In this document: piece by piece, positions 8,306 to 17,050 of the stretch
Numbering within the stretch: the stretch's first letter is position 1
Layout: every line of letters begins with the position of its first letter
Origin: Afipia massiliensis
GTDB taxonomy: Bacteria; Pseudomonadota; Alphaproteobacteria; Rhizobiales; Xanthobacteraceae
Direction of reading: 5' to 3'
Assembly: GCF_001006325.2 (NCBI RefSeq)
Contig: NZ_LBIA02000001.1
Span: 3,535,501-3,599,500 of the forward strand
DNA length: 64,000 bases
Notes under the pieces: generated by a model
What the model saw: only the letters and a program-made list of their open reading frames with translations
Told to the model about the DNA's origin: nothing
The model's database searches: none
Made by a program: the position numbers and the translations under genes

Positions 8306-9826
8306 TTAGCTCGCTTCGGCCAGCAGCGAGAGCTGGCGCGGCTGCGGCTCGACCTGGTTCTGGTCGGTGAGATTGGTCGGATAGGCGCCGGTGAAGCAGT
8401 GATCCGAGAATTTTGGATTGGCGGGATCGCGGCCCGGCTCGCCCATGGCGCGGTACATGCCGTCCACTGACAGGAACGCCAGCGAATCCGCGCCGATGAT
8501 GTCGCGCATTTCCTCGACGCTGTGGGTGGCGGCGAGCAGTCCGCCGCGGTCCGGCAGGTCGATGCCGTAATAATCGGGATGCAAGATCGGCGGCGAGGCG
8601 AGACGGAAGTGCACTTCCTTCGCGCCGGCGTCGCGCATCATGCGCACAATCTTTTTGGAGGTGGTGCCGCGCACCAGCGAGTCGTCGATCAGGATGATGC
8701 GCTTGCCTTCGATGGCGGCGCGATTCGCCGAATGCTTCATGCGCACACCGAGTTCGCGCACGCTCTGCGTCGGCTGAATGAAAGTGCGGCCGACATAATG
8801 GTTGCGGATGATGCCGAGTTCGAACGGCACGCCGGAATGCTGGCTGTAGCCGACGGCGGCGGGCACGCCGGAATCCGGCACCGGCACCACGACATCGACA
8901 TCGACATGGCTTTCGCGCGCGAGCTGCGCGCCGAACGCCTTGCGGACTTCATAAACCGAGCGACCGCCGACGATGGAGTCCGGCCGCGAGAAATAAATGT
9001 ATTCGAAGATGCAGGGGCGGGGCGGCTGCGGCGGGAACGGCTTGTGGCTTTCCTTGCCGTGCTCGTCGAACACGATGACTTCGCCGGGCTCGATATCGCG
9101 CAGGTAGCGCGCGCCGATGATGTCAAGCGCGCAGGTTTCCGACGCGAGAATAGGACAGCCATCGAGTTCGCCGAGCACCAGCGGGCGGATGCCGAGCGGG
9201 TCGCGCGCGCCGATCAACTTCTTGTTGGTCAGCGACACCAGCGCATAGCCGCCTTCGATGGCGCGCAACGCCTCGATGTAGCGCTCGATGAACCGGCCGC
9301 GTTTGGACTGCGCGACCAGATGCAGGATCACTTCGGTATCGGAGGTGGACTGCATGATGGCGCCGTGGCGGACCAGTTCGTGGCGCAGCGTCAGGCCGTT
9401 GGTGAGATTGCCGTTGTGGGCGACGGCGAAGCCGCCAGCATTGAGTTCGGCGAACAGCGGCTGCACGTTGCGCAGGATGGTGCCGCCGGTGGTTGAATAG
9501 CGGGTATGGCCGACGGCCATGTTGCCGGGCAGGCGCGCGATCACTTCGGCGCGGGAGAAGGTGTCGCCGACGAGGCCGAGGCGGCGTTCGGAATGAAAGC
9601 GGTCGTTGTCGTAGGTGACAATGCCGGCGGCTTCCTGGCCGCGATGCTGAAGCGCGTGAAGGCCGAGCGCTGTGATGGCGGCGGCTTCCGGGTGTCCGAA
9701 GATGCCGAACACGCCGCACTCCTCGCGAAGCGTGTCGCCGTTCAGGTCCTTGTCCAGATCATGGTCGAGATCGTAGTCGGATTTGGAGGGGGGAGTGGGA
9801 GATTGATCGCCAGAAGGGGTTTTCAT
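8306..9826 (-). CDS. purF: Amidophosphoribosyltransferase PurF
   Basis: PurF makes 5-phosphoribosylamine from PRPP and glutamine, the first step of purine synthesis. The ATG at 9826 gives 506 residues; a GTG nine bases upstream is an alternative. An acidic propeptide-like N-terminus (YDLDHDLDKDLNGD) precedes EECGVFGI, where the Cys becomes the N-terminal nucleophile after processing. Further signs are the glutaminase motif HTRYSTTGG and the PRPP loop ILIDDSLVRGTT. It follows cvpA by 43 bases in a conserved order. Confidence 0.98.
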   Translation of the reverse strand: MKTPSGDQSPTPPSKSDYDLDHDLDKDLNGDTLREECGVFGIFGHPEAAAITALGLHALQHRGQEAAGIVTYDNDRFHSERRLGLVGDTFSRAEVIARLPGNMAVGHTRYSTTGGTILRNVQPLFAELNAGGFAVAHNGNLTNGLTLRHELVRHGAIMQSTSDTEVILHLVAQSKRGRFIERYIEALRAIEGGYALVSLTNKKLIGARDPLGIRPLVLGELDGCPILASETCALDIIGARYLRDIEPGEVIVFDEHGKESHKPFPPQPPRPCIFEYIYFSRPDSIVGGRSVYEVRKAFGAQLARESHVDVDVVVPVPDSGVPAAVGYSQHSGVPFELGIIRNHYVGRTFIQPTQSVRELGVRMKHSANRAAIEGKRIILIDDSLVRGTTSKKIVRMMRDAGAKEVHFRLASPPILHPDYYGIDLPDRGGLLAATHSVEEMRDIIGADSLAFLSVDGMYRAMGEPGRDPANPKFSDHCFTGAYPTNLTDQNQVEPQPRQLSLLAEAS

Positions 9827-9869
9827 ATGGTTCACCGCACCCTTGTCTGAAGCAGGACTAGTACCAAGC

Positions 9870-10514
9870 CTAGCGTCCTGCGGCTTTGCCTTCGATCAAT
9901 TGCTTCATCCCGTCACGGGATGATTTTCCGTACCCGCCGTCGTTCCCCACCGTTGCTGTTGTGCGCGGTTCGGGAGCAGCATCGGTCTGCTCCTCGTCGC
10001 CCTTTTTCTTGAACCTCTTCAAGATGGTGTTCTCGGGGTCATCCGGCAAGAGCGTCATCAGCCAATCGCCGGTTCCCTGCAACATCACCCGCGACTTGGC
10101 GCTACGGACCCAATCGGGCTGTTGTTTGTCCGGCACCAGCCAGGCGAAGAACAAAAACGCCACCACCATGATCAATAGTCCGCGAGCGAGCCCGAACAGG
10201 AAACCGAGGGTGCGGTCGAGCGCGCCGATCCGCGAATCCAGGATCATGTCCGAGATACGCACGGTGATGATCGAGACCACGATCAGCGTCAGGATGAATA
10301 CGCCGGCGACAACGGCCACTGCGGCCACGGTCTCGTTGTTGAAGTAGGTTTTCGCGGTCGGCAGCAGCTTCTGGTAGGCGTAGAGCGTCGTCAGGGCGGC
10401 TGCGCCCCACGCGGCGATGGACAGAATCTCGCGCATGAAGCCGCGGATCATCGCCAGAAGGCCCGACAACAACATCACGGCAAGAACGATAATGTCGAGA
10501 AGCGTTATCGGCAT
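9870..10514 (-). CDS. cvpA: CvpA family membrane protein
   Basis: The ATG at 10514 places the first membrane helix right at the N-terminus (PITLLDIIVLAVMLLSGLLAMIRG), as in CvpA proteins; the longer frame begins at a TTG. The 214-residue product has four predicted transmembrane helices and a charged C-terminal tail. CvpA is linked to colicin V production and envelope stress in enterobacteria. The cvpA-purF pair is conserved across proteobacteria and probably forms an operon with radA upstream. Confidence 0.92.
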   Translation of the reverse strand: MPITLLDIIVLAVMLLSGLLAMIRGFMREILSIAAWGAAALTTLYAYQKLLPTAKTYFNNETVAAVAVVAGVFILTLIVVSIITVRISDMILDSRIGALDRTLGFLFGLARGLLIMVVAFLFFAWLVPDKQQPDWVRSAKSRVMLQGTGDWLMTLLPDDPENTILKRFKKKGDEEQTDAAPEPRTTATVGNDGGYGKSSRDGMKQLIEGKAAGR

Positions 10515-10758
10515 CGGATGGTCAGGTCCGCTTTCAGTTTCAGAACTGCGAATCGGGTTGCTCAATCCCCGGATAGCTGACGGCCATATCGCACGTCCCG
10601 CAAGAGCCGGGAACCCGCAAAAAGCCTGACATCAACGGCAAATCTGCATCGCTGCCATGGATCGCCCGTTGCGGTTAACGGTCCGTAGCGGGCGCGGCGT
10701 GAAGCTCTTGCGACGTCGCCGGTTGTATAGCGTCCAGCCTCGCGAGCGTCACCGGAAT

Positions 10759-12198
10759 CTAGCCGTCCTGACTGGCAAATCGCTTGTCTGCTGCAGATTT
10801 TCCCGAAGCTGTGGCTTTACGGCCCCTTGCCGCGATGTCCGCGACCAGCGAGGTGAGCGATCCCACCGTATTGAGGGTCAGTCCGGCGTCGCCCACGGCA
10901 TCGCCGCGGGCTGTTTCGGGGAGAATTGCGCGGCCGAAACCGAGCTTGGCGGCTTCCTTGAGCCGCGCGGACGTTTGGGCCACCGGGCGAACCGCGCCGG
11001 ACAGCGAGATTTCACCGAAATAGACCGCATCGACGGGGAGCGGCGCATTGGCGAGCGACGATACCAGCGCAGCCGCCGCCGCCATGTCGGCTGCGGGCTC
11101 GTTGATGCGCAGGCCGCCGGCGACGTTGAAATAGACGTCGTAGCCGGAGAGCTTGACGCCGCAATGGGCCTCCAGCACCGCCAGCACCATCGACAGGCGG
11201 CTGGACTCCCAGCCCACCACGGCGCGGCGCGGTGTGCCGAGCGTGGTCGGCACCACCAGCGCCTGCAATTCGACCAGCACCGGGCGCGTGCCCTCAAGGC
11301 CGGCGAACACGGCGGTGCCGGGACTGCCGAGATCGCGCTCCGAGAGAAATAGTTCGGACGGATTAGAGACTTCGCGCAGGCCGAGCCCCGTCATTTCGAA
11401 CACGCCGATCTCGTCGGTGGGGCCGAAGCGGTTCTTCACCGCACGCAGGATTCTGAATTGCTGCGAGCCTTCGCCCTCGAAGCTCATCACCGCGTCGACC
11501 ATGTGCTCGACCACGCGCGGGCCGGCGATCTGGCCGTCTTTCGTGACGTGACCGACGAGGATCAGGGCCGCGCCGGATTTCTTGGCAAAACGAATGAGCG
11601 CCTGCGCGGATGCGCGCACCTGCGTCACGGTGCCGGGGGCGGATTCCACCGTGTCGGTCCACATGGTCTGGATGGAATCGATCACGACCAGACGCGGTGG
11701 AGTTCCTTCCGACAGCGTGGCGATGATGTCTTCAACGGAAGTCTGCGCGGCCAGTTGCACGGCGGCGTCCGCAAGGCCGAGACGCGCGGCGCGGAGCCGG
11801 ACCTGCGCGACGGCTTCTTCGCCGGAGATGTAGACCACGCGATGTCCCGCGCGGGCCATCAGGCTGGTCGCTTGCGTGAGCAGTGTCGATTTGCCGATGC
11901 CGGGATCGCCGCCGACCAGCAGCACCGAGCCGCGCACGAAGCCGCCGCCGGTGACGCGATCCAATTCTGTCATTCCCGACGACAGGCGAGGCGCCTCGGG
12001 ACTCGAACCGGTGAGGCTTTCCAGCGCGAACGGCCGACCCTTGCGCTTGGGGCGCAAATTCGCGGGCATGGATGTCGCGCCGGTGGTGTCCTCTTCCGTC
12101 AGCGTGTTCCACTCGCTGCAGGACTCGCACTTGCCCTGCCACTTGTTATAGGCGGCACCGCAATTCTGGCAGACGAAGGAGAGGGCGTTTTTCGCCAT
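10759..12198 (-). CDS. radA: DNA repair protein RadA
   Basis: RadA is a RecA-like ATPase that promotes branch migration during recombination. The 479-residue product has the N-terminal four-Cys zinc finger (CQNCGAAY ... CESCSEW), Walker A GDPGIGKST, the RadA-specific KNRFG motif, and a C-terminal Lon-protease-like domain (GLRINEPAADMAAAAALVSS, catalytically dead in this family). It sits between cvpA-purF and alr-dnaB, matching the alphaproteobacterial order, with two extra genes inserted between it and alr. Confidence 0.98.
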   Translation of the reverse strand: MAKNALSFVCQNCGAAYNKWQGKCESCSEWNTLTEEDTTGATSMPANLRPKRKGRPFALESLTGSSPEAPRLSSGMTELDRVTGGGFVRGSVLLVGGDPGIGKSTLLTQATSLMARAGHRVVYISGEEAVAQVRLRAARLGLADAAVQLAAQTSVEDIIATLSEGTPPRLVVIDSIQTMWTDTVESAPGTVTQVRASAQALIRFAKKSGAALILVGHVTKDGQIAGPRVVEHMVDAVMSFEGEGSQQFRILRAVKNRFGPTDEIGVFEMTGLGLREVSNPSELFLSERDLGSPGTAVFAGLEGTRPVLVELQALVVPTTLGTPRRAVVGWESSRLSMVLAVLEAHCGVKLSGYDVYFNVAGGLRINEPAADMAAAAALVSSLANAPLPVDAVYFGEISLSGAVRPVAQTSARLKEAAKLGFGRAILPETARGDAVGDAGLTLNTVGSLTSLVADIAARGRKATASGKSAADKRFASQDG

Positions 12199-12329
12199 GA
12201 ACGGTGCAACCGGGGGCCAGAAGAGCGGGAATCGAATGTTCTTCTTTTGTTCACGAAGGGCGAACGAAAGTCAACCCCGATATGGAGAATCCCAACGCGG
12301 TGCTGAAGGAGCGGAGCGTCGATGCCTTA

Positions 12330-12824
12330 CTAAGCGAGGCCAATCTGCTTCATGAACGAGAGGTTGTCCCAGAACAAGTATTCCTCGTCCATCACGCCAT
12401 TCGTCCAGTGTCCAACGGTACACATCGCGAGCTTGAACGCCTTGCCAGTCGGGGGGACGGTTTTGCCATCCGGTGTTGGCATCGGCTTGGTGAACGTTCC
12501 TTCCATTTCGCCGATGACGCTAGTCCAGTCGCCGGCGGCGATCCTGACCGGGTGAACCTTGATGCGTGTGTCGGGTGCATAGACGAACATCGCGCTCAGT
12601 TCTTCAATGTGGGGCTTGATGCCCCGGACCTGACGTCCATCGGGCCAATGCACAAGAATATCTTCAGCATGTGTCTCGTGCAGCCGAACCCACTCTTGAT
12701 TGCTAAAGACGTTGAAGTCCAGATCATCGAATTTCGCGAGGTGGACGTTGGCGAGTTGCTCGGCCTCCTCGTATTTTCGTAGCTTGGCTTCCGTGGATTG
12801 GGTGTCCGGTGCGTTATCGACCAT
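12330..12824 (-). CDS. SnoaL-like / ester cyclase family protein
   Basis: The ATG at 12824 is preceded by GGAGG at ideal spacing and gives 164 residues; the frame upstream looks non-coding. The protein reads as an alpha+beta barrel of the NTF2/SnoaL superfamily: an N-terminal helix, WVRLHETHAEDILVHWPDGR, the GIKPHIEELSAMFVYAPDTRIKVHPVRIA segment split here by motif type, and a C-terminal GKTVPPTGKAFKLAM. Members include polyketide cyclases and many uncharacterised proteins. Its substrate is unknown. It lies between radA and the RidA/CnbZ-like gene and may be co-transcribed with the latter. Confidence 0.75.
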   Translation of the reverse strand: MVDNAPDTQSTEAKLRKYEEAEQLANVHLAKFDDLDFNVFSNQEWVRLHETHAEDILVHWPDGRQVRGIKPHIEELSAMFVYAPDTRIKVHPVRIAAGDWTSVIGEMEGTFTKPMPTPDGKTVPPTGKAFKLAMCTVGHWTNGVMDEEYLFWDNLSFMKQIGLA

Positions 12825-12929
12825 GACTTGCCTCCTGCGTCTTTCAATCGGGGGGCGACCCCGGCAGCAGCGGCTTTCGTCGGAAACCAATTTTAGCATA
12901 AGCACGCGCATAGCGCATGTCTTTAAAGC

Positions 12930-13685
12930 CTAACGCGCGTCGATCACCAGTTCGGTCCGCACACACCGCACGTCGACTTCGAATTCCATGCCGATCACCG
13001 GCGGCCACGCCGGATACCAGGCGAGGCCGATCTGACTGATGTTGTCCTCGGCGAATACCGTGTCGAGCAGCGGGCGGATGTCGTGGACGGTGTAGATCTG
13101 CGCCGCGGTAACGGCGGTCCAGTCGCATCCCAGCGCCTCGACGCGGTCGCGCATCGCGTTCATGACGAAGCGTGCCTTGATCTCAAGCCCCTTCAGCGAG
13201 ACGTCACGGCCGCCGACAATGCGGTCGGTGGTGACGCCGTCGCGGATTTCAGGCTTGCCCGAAATCAGGAAGTCGCCCGATGCGCCGGTTTCGGGGACCG
13301 TATAGGTGAAAGCGAAGAACATCGCCTCAGTGGGGACTTCGGTGATCGGCGCAAGGTTGCTGCGCGCCAGCGGATTGATGTCGCCGGCCTTGCATCCCCA
13401 CTGATGCAGCGTCTTCAGATACTCGCCGTTGAACGCCTGAAACTGTTCGACTGTCATGGCGGCGGGCGAGCGCAGTTCGCAGGCGGCGAGCGCCGTGACC
13501 GGGCGGCCCTCGCGTTCGAGGTGCGCCTTGATGAAGGCGAATCCATCGGCCATCGGGATCGGACGCGCGAAACGCACCCGGCGCAGCGCGTAGCCGGGCA
13601 TCGGGGCGACGCCGCTTGAGAACGGCCCGCCGGGCGAGACGATGAACCTGTAGTTTCCGGGTTTGAATTCCGTGACGTCGGGCAT
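12930..13685 (-). CDS. RidA/CnbZ-like protein (possible 2-aminomuconate-type deaminase)
   Basis: The 251-residue product starts PDVTEFKPGNYRFI and contains ALAACELRSPAAMT, DINPLARSNLAPI, and a C-terminal half with TAAQIYTVHDIRPL typical of RidA-like trimeric folds. The overall pattern resembles CnbZ, a 2-amino-5-chloromuconate deaminase, and related uncharacterised proteins. I recognise the family by pattern only, so the activity is tentative. No aromatic-degradation genes surround it. It sits 105 bases upstream (in transcription) of the SnoaL-like gene, within the alr-radA interval where other alphaproteobacteria have no gene. Confidence 0.6.
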   Translation of the reverse strand: MPDVTEFKPGNYRFIVSPGGPFSSGVAPMPGYALRRVRFARPIPMADGFAFIKAHLEREGRPVTALAACELRSPAAMTVEQFQAFNGEYLKTLHQWGCKAGDINPLARSNLAPITEVPTEAMFFAFTYTVPETGASGDFLISGKPEIRDGVTTDRIVGGRDVSLKGLEIKARFVMNAMRDRVEALGCDWTAVTAAQIYTVHDIRPLLDTVFAEDNISQIGLAWYPAWPPVIGMEFEVDVRCVRTELVIDAR

Positions 13686-13706
13686 CGGTCGTCCTTCTTT
13701 TTATTT

Positions 13707-13754
13707 GGGCATGATCTTTCCGAAAACCGGTGCCCACTTTTCGGGATCAAGCCC
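13707..13754. repeat. Palindromic repeat element 3' of alr
   Basis: The 48-bp element runs from GGGCATGATC to GGGATCAAGCCC with internal CCGAAAAC and CACTTTTCGG, an imperfect palindrome. It resembles the dispersed GCATGATC-type repeats of Bradyrhizobium-like genomes. It overlaps the alr stop codon by one base, so it may also serve as the transcript 3' end. Confidence 0.6.
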
Positions 13755-14929
13755 TATTGGCCGCCCTTGTAGACACGAGTGTAGCGCTTGCCGAGGCTGG
13801 TCAGCACCTCGTAGCCGATGGTGTCGAAGTGATGCGCGAGTTCATCGACCGTGATCTCCTTGTTGAGCAGTGTCACCAGCGCGCCGCGGCGGGTTGCGCC
13901 GGGCGGAAGGGCCGTGATGTCGATCGCCATCAGGTCCATCGAGATGCGTCCGGCGACCGGGCAGCGTTTGCCAGCGACCATCGCTTCGGCGCTGCGCATG
14001 TTGTCGATGCTGCCCGCCGCGCGGAAATATCCGTCGGCGTAACCCGCGGTGACGATGGCCAGCTTTGTCGGCTGCCGTGCGGTCCAGGTGCCGCCGTATC
14101 CGACGTGCTCACCCTTCTCGATGTTGCGGACCTGCGCCACGCGCACCTTGAGATCGACCACCGGCAGCACCGGCGTGTCGGCTTCCGGCGTCGGGTTGAC
14201 GCCGTAGAGAGCCGCACCGGGGCGCACCAGATCGAAATGGAATTGGGGCCCGAGAAAAATGCCGGAGGAATTCGCCAGCGAGGCGGGGACGCCGGAAAAC
14301 AGCGATGCGATTTCGCGGAACGCCGCCACCTGCCGTCCGTTCGCCGGATCGTGCAGCATCTCGGCGCTGGTGAGATGGCTCATCACCAGCGAGATGCCGT
14401 GATTGCCGCTCTTGATCCGCGGAAGCAGCGCCTGCGCTTCCATGACGCGAAAGCCGAGGCGATTCATGCCGGTGTCGATATGGATCGCCGCTTTGCCGTC
14501 CCAGCCGCTGGTGGTGCGGAACGCGTCCCATTCGGCGAGTTCGGTGGCGTCGCCGATCACCGGACGGCAATCGATCTTCGCATACTGGTCGCCCGCGCCC
14601 GGAAAAAATCCGTCGAGCACGTAGATCGCGGAGGTCGCCGTGACCTCGCGTGCCGCGCGCGCCTCATCGAGGGTTGCGACGAAGAACGTCCGGCAACCGG
14701 CCTTCGCCAGCGCGCGGGTCACCTGCGTGATGCCGCAGCCATAGGCGTCGGCCTTCACGACAGCGGCGCAATCCGCAGGCACGGCCTGACTGCCGAGCTT
14801 GCGCCAGTTGGCGACGATGGCGTCGAGGTCGATGGTCAGGATGCCGGTCGCGCCGGCAGGCAAGGGCGCGTCTGCGGCGACGGCAGCAGTAGCGTTGTCG
14901 GGAGACTTGAGGTCGGAAGCAGGAGTCAT
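13754..14929 (-). CDS. alr: Alanine racemase
   Basis: This PLP enzyme interconverts L- and D-alanine for peptidoglycan. The 391-residue product has the PLP lysine in VVKADAYGCG, the HIDTGMNRLGF segment, RPGAALYG, and the C-terminal beta domain with VGYGGTWTA and the second catalytic Tyr region. An N-terminal extension of about 25 residues rich in Ala and Asp precedes the fold; it is not a clear signal peptide. It lies 77 bases downstream of dnaB in the conserved dnaB-alr-radA order. Confidence 0.97.
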   Translation of the reverse strand: MTPASDLKSPDNATAAVAADAPLPAGATGILTIDLDAIVANWRKLGSQAVPADCAAVVKADAYGCGITQVTRALAKAGCRTFFVATLDEARAAREVTATSAIYVLDGFFPGAGDQYAKIDCRPVIGDATELAEWDAFRTTSGWDGKAAIHIDTGMNRLGFRVMEAQALLPRIKSGNHGISLVMSHLTSAEMLHDPANGRQVAAFREIASLFSGVPASLANSSGIFLGPQFHFDLVRPGAALYGVNPTPEADTPVLPVVDLKVRVAQVRNIEKGEHVGYGGTWTARQPTKLAIVTAGYADGYFRAAGSIDNMRSAEAMVAGKRCPVAGRISMDLMAIDITALPPGATRRGALVTLLNKEITVDELAHHFDTIGYEVLTSLGKRYTRVYKGGQ

Positions 14930-15005
14930 TGGCTCAGCAAAGGGTTCGCAGCGAGTTTGATTCAGAAAACTCTAGCACACTCTTTGCGCGCGGAAGTACC
15001 GCCGA

Positions 15006-16505
15006 TCAGCCAAATCGCTCAGGCAACTGGGCATCCGGCGCGAGATCACCGAAACGCGTGACGCTGGCATCGAACTGCAGGTTGATGGTGCCGGTGGGGC
15101 CGTGACGCTGCTTGCCGATGATGACTTCGGCCTTGCCGTGCACCAGCGACATGTCGAGTTGCCACTTTTCGTGTTCGGGGGTGCCGGGGCGCGGCTCCTT
15201 GCTCTGCAGATAGTATTCCTCGCGGTACACGAACAGCACCACGTCGGCGTCCTGTTCGATCGATCCCGATTCACGCAAGTCGGAGAGTTGCGGGCGCTTG
15301 TCGTCGCGGCTTTCGACCTGACGCGACAACTGCGACAGTGCGATGATCGGAACGCTCAGCTCCTTGGCCAGCGCCTTGAGGCCGGTGGTGATTTCGGTGA
15401 TTTCCTGCACGCGGTTGTCGGAGCGGCGGCCCGATCCTGACAGAAGCTGGATGTAATCGATGATCAGAAGATCGAGACCCTTCTGCCGCTTCAGCCGCCG
15501 CGCGCGCGCGGTGAGCTGCGAGATCGACAGGCCGCCGCTGTCATCGACGTAGAACGGCAGGTTCTGCATTTCGATAGAGTGGTCGCGGATCTTGTCGAAG
15601 TCGGATTCGCTGATGCCGCCGCGGCGGATCGAGCTCGACGAGATGCCCGTGCGCTCGGCGAGAATACGTGTGGCGAGCTGCTCCGCCGACATTTCGAGCG
15701 AGAAGAAGCCGACGATGCCGCCATCGACGGACTTCATCTGGCCGTCGGCCTGTACTTCGCCGCGCCATGCTCGCGCAATATTAAAGGCGATGTTGGTTGC
15801 CAGCGCGGTCTTGCCCATCGCCGGGCGGCCGGCGAGGACGATCAGATCGGATGGCTGCAGGCCGCCCATCTTCGTGTCCATTTCGCGCAGGCCGGAGGCC
15901 AATCCCGACAGATTGCCGTCGCGGCTGTAGGCGGCCGCGGCCATGTCGACCGCAACCGTCAATGCCTGCGAGAATTTCTGGAAGCCGCCGTCGTAGCGGC
16001 CGGACTCGGCGAGATCGTAAAGCTTTTTCTCGGCGTCCTCGATCTGCGCGCGGGGCGCGAAGTCCACCGGCGCGTCGAACGCGACATTGACCATGTCTTC
16101 GCCGACGCGGATGAGATCGCGCCGGATCGAGAGATCATAGACGGTGCGCCCGTAGTCCTGCGCGTTGATGATGGTCGTTGCTTCGGCGGCGAGGCGGGCA
16201 AGGTATTGTCCGACCGTCATGCCGCCGATGTCAGTATCGGCGGGAACAAACGTCTTGAGCGTCACCGGAGTGGCGATCTTGCCGGCGCGGATCAGGCTGG
16301 CGGAGGTCTCGAAGATCAGCGAATGGATCGGCTCGAAGAAGTGCTTCGGCTCAAGGAAATCCGAGACGCGGTAGAACGCATCGTTGTTGACGAGGATGGC
16401 GCCGAGAAGTCCCTGTTCGGCCTCGATATTATGGGGCGCAACCCTGTAAGCGGGCGTGCCGGCCTCCGGCGCGAGCTTGATAATGTTCGAATCGGTAATC
16501 GCCAT
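15006..16505 (-). CDS. dnaB: Replicative DNA helicase DnaB
   Basis: DnaB is the hexameric 5'-3' fork helicase. The ATG at 16505 gives 499 residues starting AITDSNIIKLAPE; the frame continues upstream to 16682 but that part has no family similarity. The N-terminal domain contains PHNIEAEQGLLGAILVNN; the RecA-like domain has Walker A GRPAMGKTALA, Walker B LLIIDYIQLL and DLRESGSIEQDADVV. No intein is present. The next gene downstream is alr. Confidence 0.98.
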   Translation of the reverse strand: MAITDSNIIKLAPEAGTPAYRVAPHNIEAEQGLLGAILVNNDAFYRVSDFLEPKHFFEPIHSLIFETSASLIRAGKIATPVTLKTFVPADTDIGGMTVGQYLARLAAEATTIINAQDYGRTVYDLSIRRDLIRVGEDMVNVAFDAPVDFAPRAQIEDAEKKLYDLAESGRYDGGFQKFSQALTVAVDMAAAAYSRDGNLSGLASGLREMDTKMGGLQPSDLIVLAGRPAMGKTALATNIAFNIARAWRGEVQADGQMKSVDGGIVGFFSLEMSAEQLATRILAERTGISSSSIRRGGISESDFDKIRDHSIEMQNLPFYVDDSGGLSISQLTARARRLKRQKGLDLLIIDYIQLLSGSGRRSDNRVQEITEITTGLKALAKELSVPIIALSQLSRQVESRDDKRPQLSDLRESGSIEQDADVVLFVYREEYYLQSKEPRPGTPEHEKWQLDMSLVHGKAEVIIGKQRHGPTGTINLQFDASVTRFGDLAPDAQLPERFG

Positions 16506-16858
16506 GAGTATTGAATGTTCTTCTAATCGGACCAAAGCAGGGCAAGGCAGGAGACTGACCCAACTCATAGGCCTGTCCGTTCGTCGCTCAAAATGATTCA
16601 AGCAAGCTATCCCCCACCAACACGCCGCAGTGGAGAAGATGGCGGAAACGCTTGATTTGCGCCGCGCGATCGTTTCGCGCACGTCATTCAGCGAAACTTC
16701 CGGGCGGCTGTTTCAGGCTTGCTTCAAACGATTGCCTGAAGCTGCTGACATACAAGACAGATGATCAGCCACATGGCTCTGATGTCAGGGAGTTCCACCG
16801 AAAGAACTTCGCAAAAAGAACGCTGCCTCCAATTGGGAAGCGGCGGTATCATAAGAAA
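16506..16858. other. Gene-free region upstream of dnaB
   Basis: About 350 bases separate the dnaB start from the tRNA-like pair. It should hold the dnaB promoter. I see no coding frame, repeat or clear terminator for the tRNA-like transcripts. Confidence 0.6.
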
Positions 16859-16944
16859 TGGAGGAAAGGGACAGGATTCGAACCTTCGACACGGTTTCCC
16901 GTGTGCCGCGTTAGCGGTGCCTTAAGCCACTCAGCCACCTTTCC
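16859..16944 (-). pseudogene. tRNA-Ser-like gene without an anticodon loop
   Basis: The minus strand reads as a type II tRNA with encoded CCA (complement of 16859-16861). The acceptor stem GGAAAGG/CCTTTCC is perfect; the D arm has GTGGCTTAAGGC; a long variable arm ACACGG-GAAA-CCGTGT has six perfect pairs; the T loop is TTCGAAT. The anticodon arm, however, is only CCGC-TAAC-GCGG: four pairs and four loop bases where a normal arm has five pairs and seven. The T stem has one mismatch and one extra base lies between it and the acceptor. The discriminator base is U, not the G expected for serine. Probably a decayed tRNA-Ser, but acceptor and variable arms are oddly intact. Confidence 0.7.
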
Positions 16945-16974
16945 AAGACTTCAAACTTCAAAGACTTCAAAACT

Positions 16975-17050
16975 TGGAGGCCCAGCCTGGATTTGAACCA
17001 GGATATGAAGCGTTTGCCGCGCTCCCGCGTAGACTTTCCGCCACCGGGCC
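16975..17050 (-). pseudogene. tRNA-Cys-like gene with G33 and no D-loop GG
   Basis: The minus strand folds as a standard-length 76-base tRNA including CCA. Acceptor GGCCCGG pairs with CTGGGCC (one G-U); the T arm CCTGG-TTCAAAT-CCAGG is perfect; the anticodon stem GAGCG/CGCTT closes a seven-base loop CGGCAAA. In register the anticodon is GCA (Cys) and the discriminator is U73, both cysteine identity elements, but position 33 is G instead of the universal U. The D loop (GAAAGTCTA) lacks the G18-G19 pair that docks onto the T loop. It is probably non-functional in normal decoding. Confidence 0.7.

Noticed and set aside
13730-15061. 443-residue plus-strand frame
   Set aside because: It is antisense to alr, which has clear catalytic motifs. 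Composition is typical of shadow frames.
15006-16505. Intein in DnaB
   Set aside because: The protein is of normal length and the Walker regions are uninterrupted.
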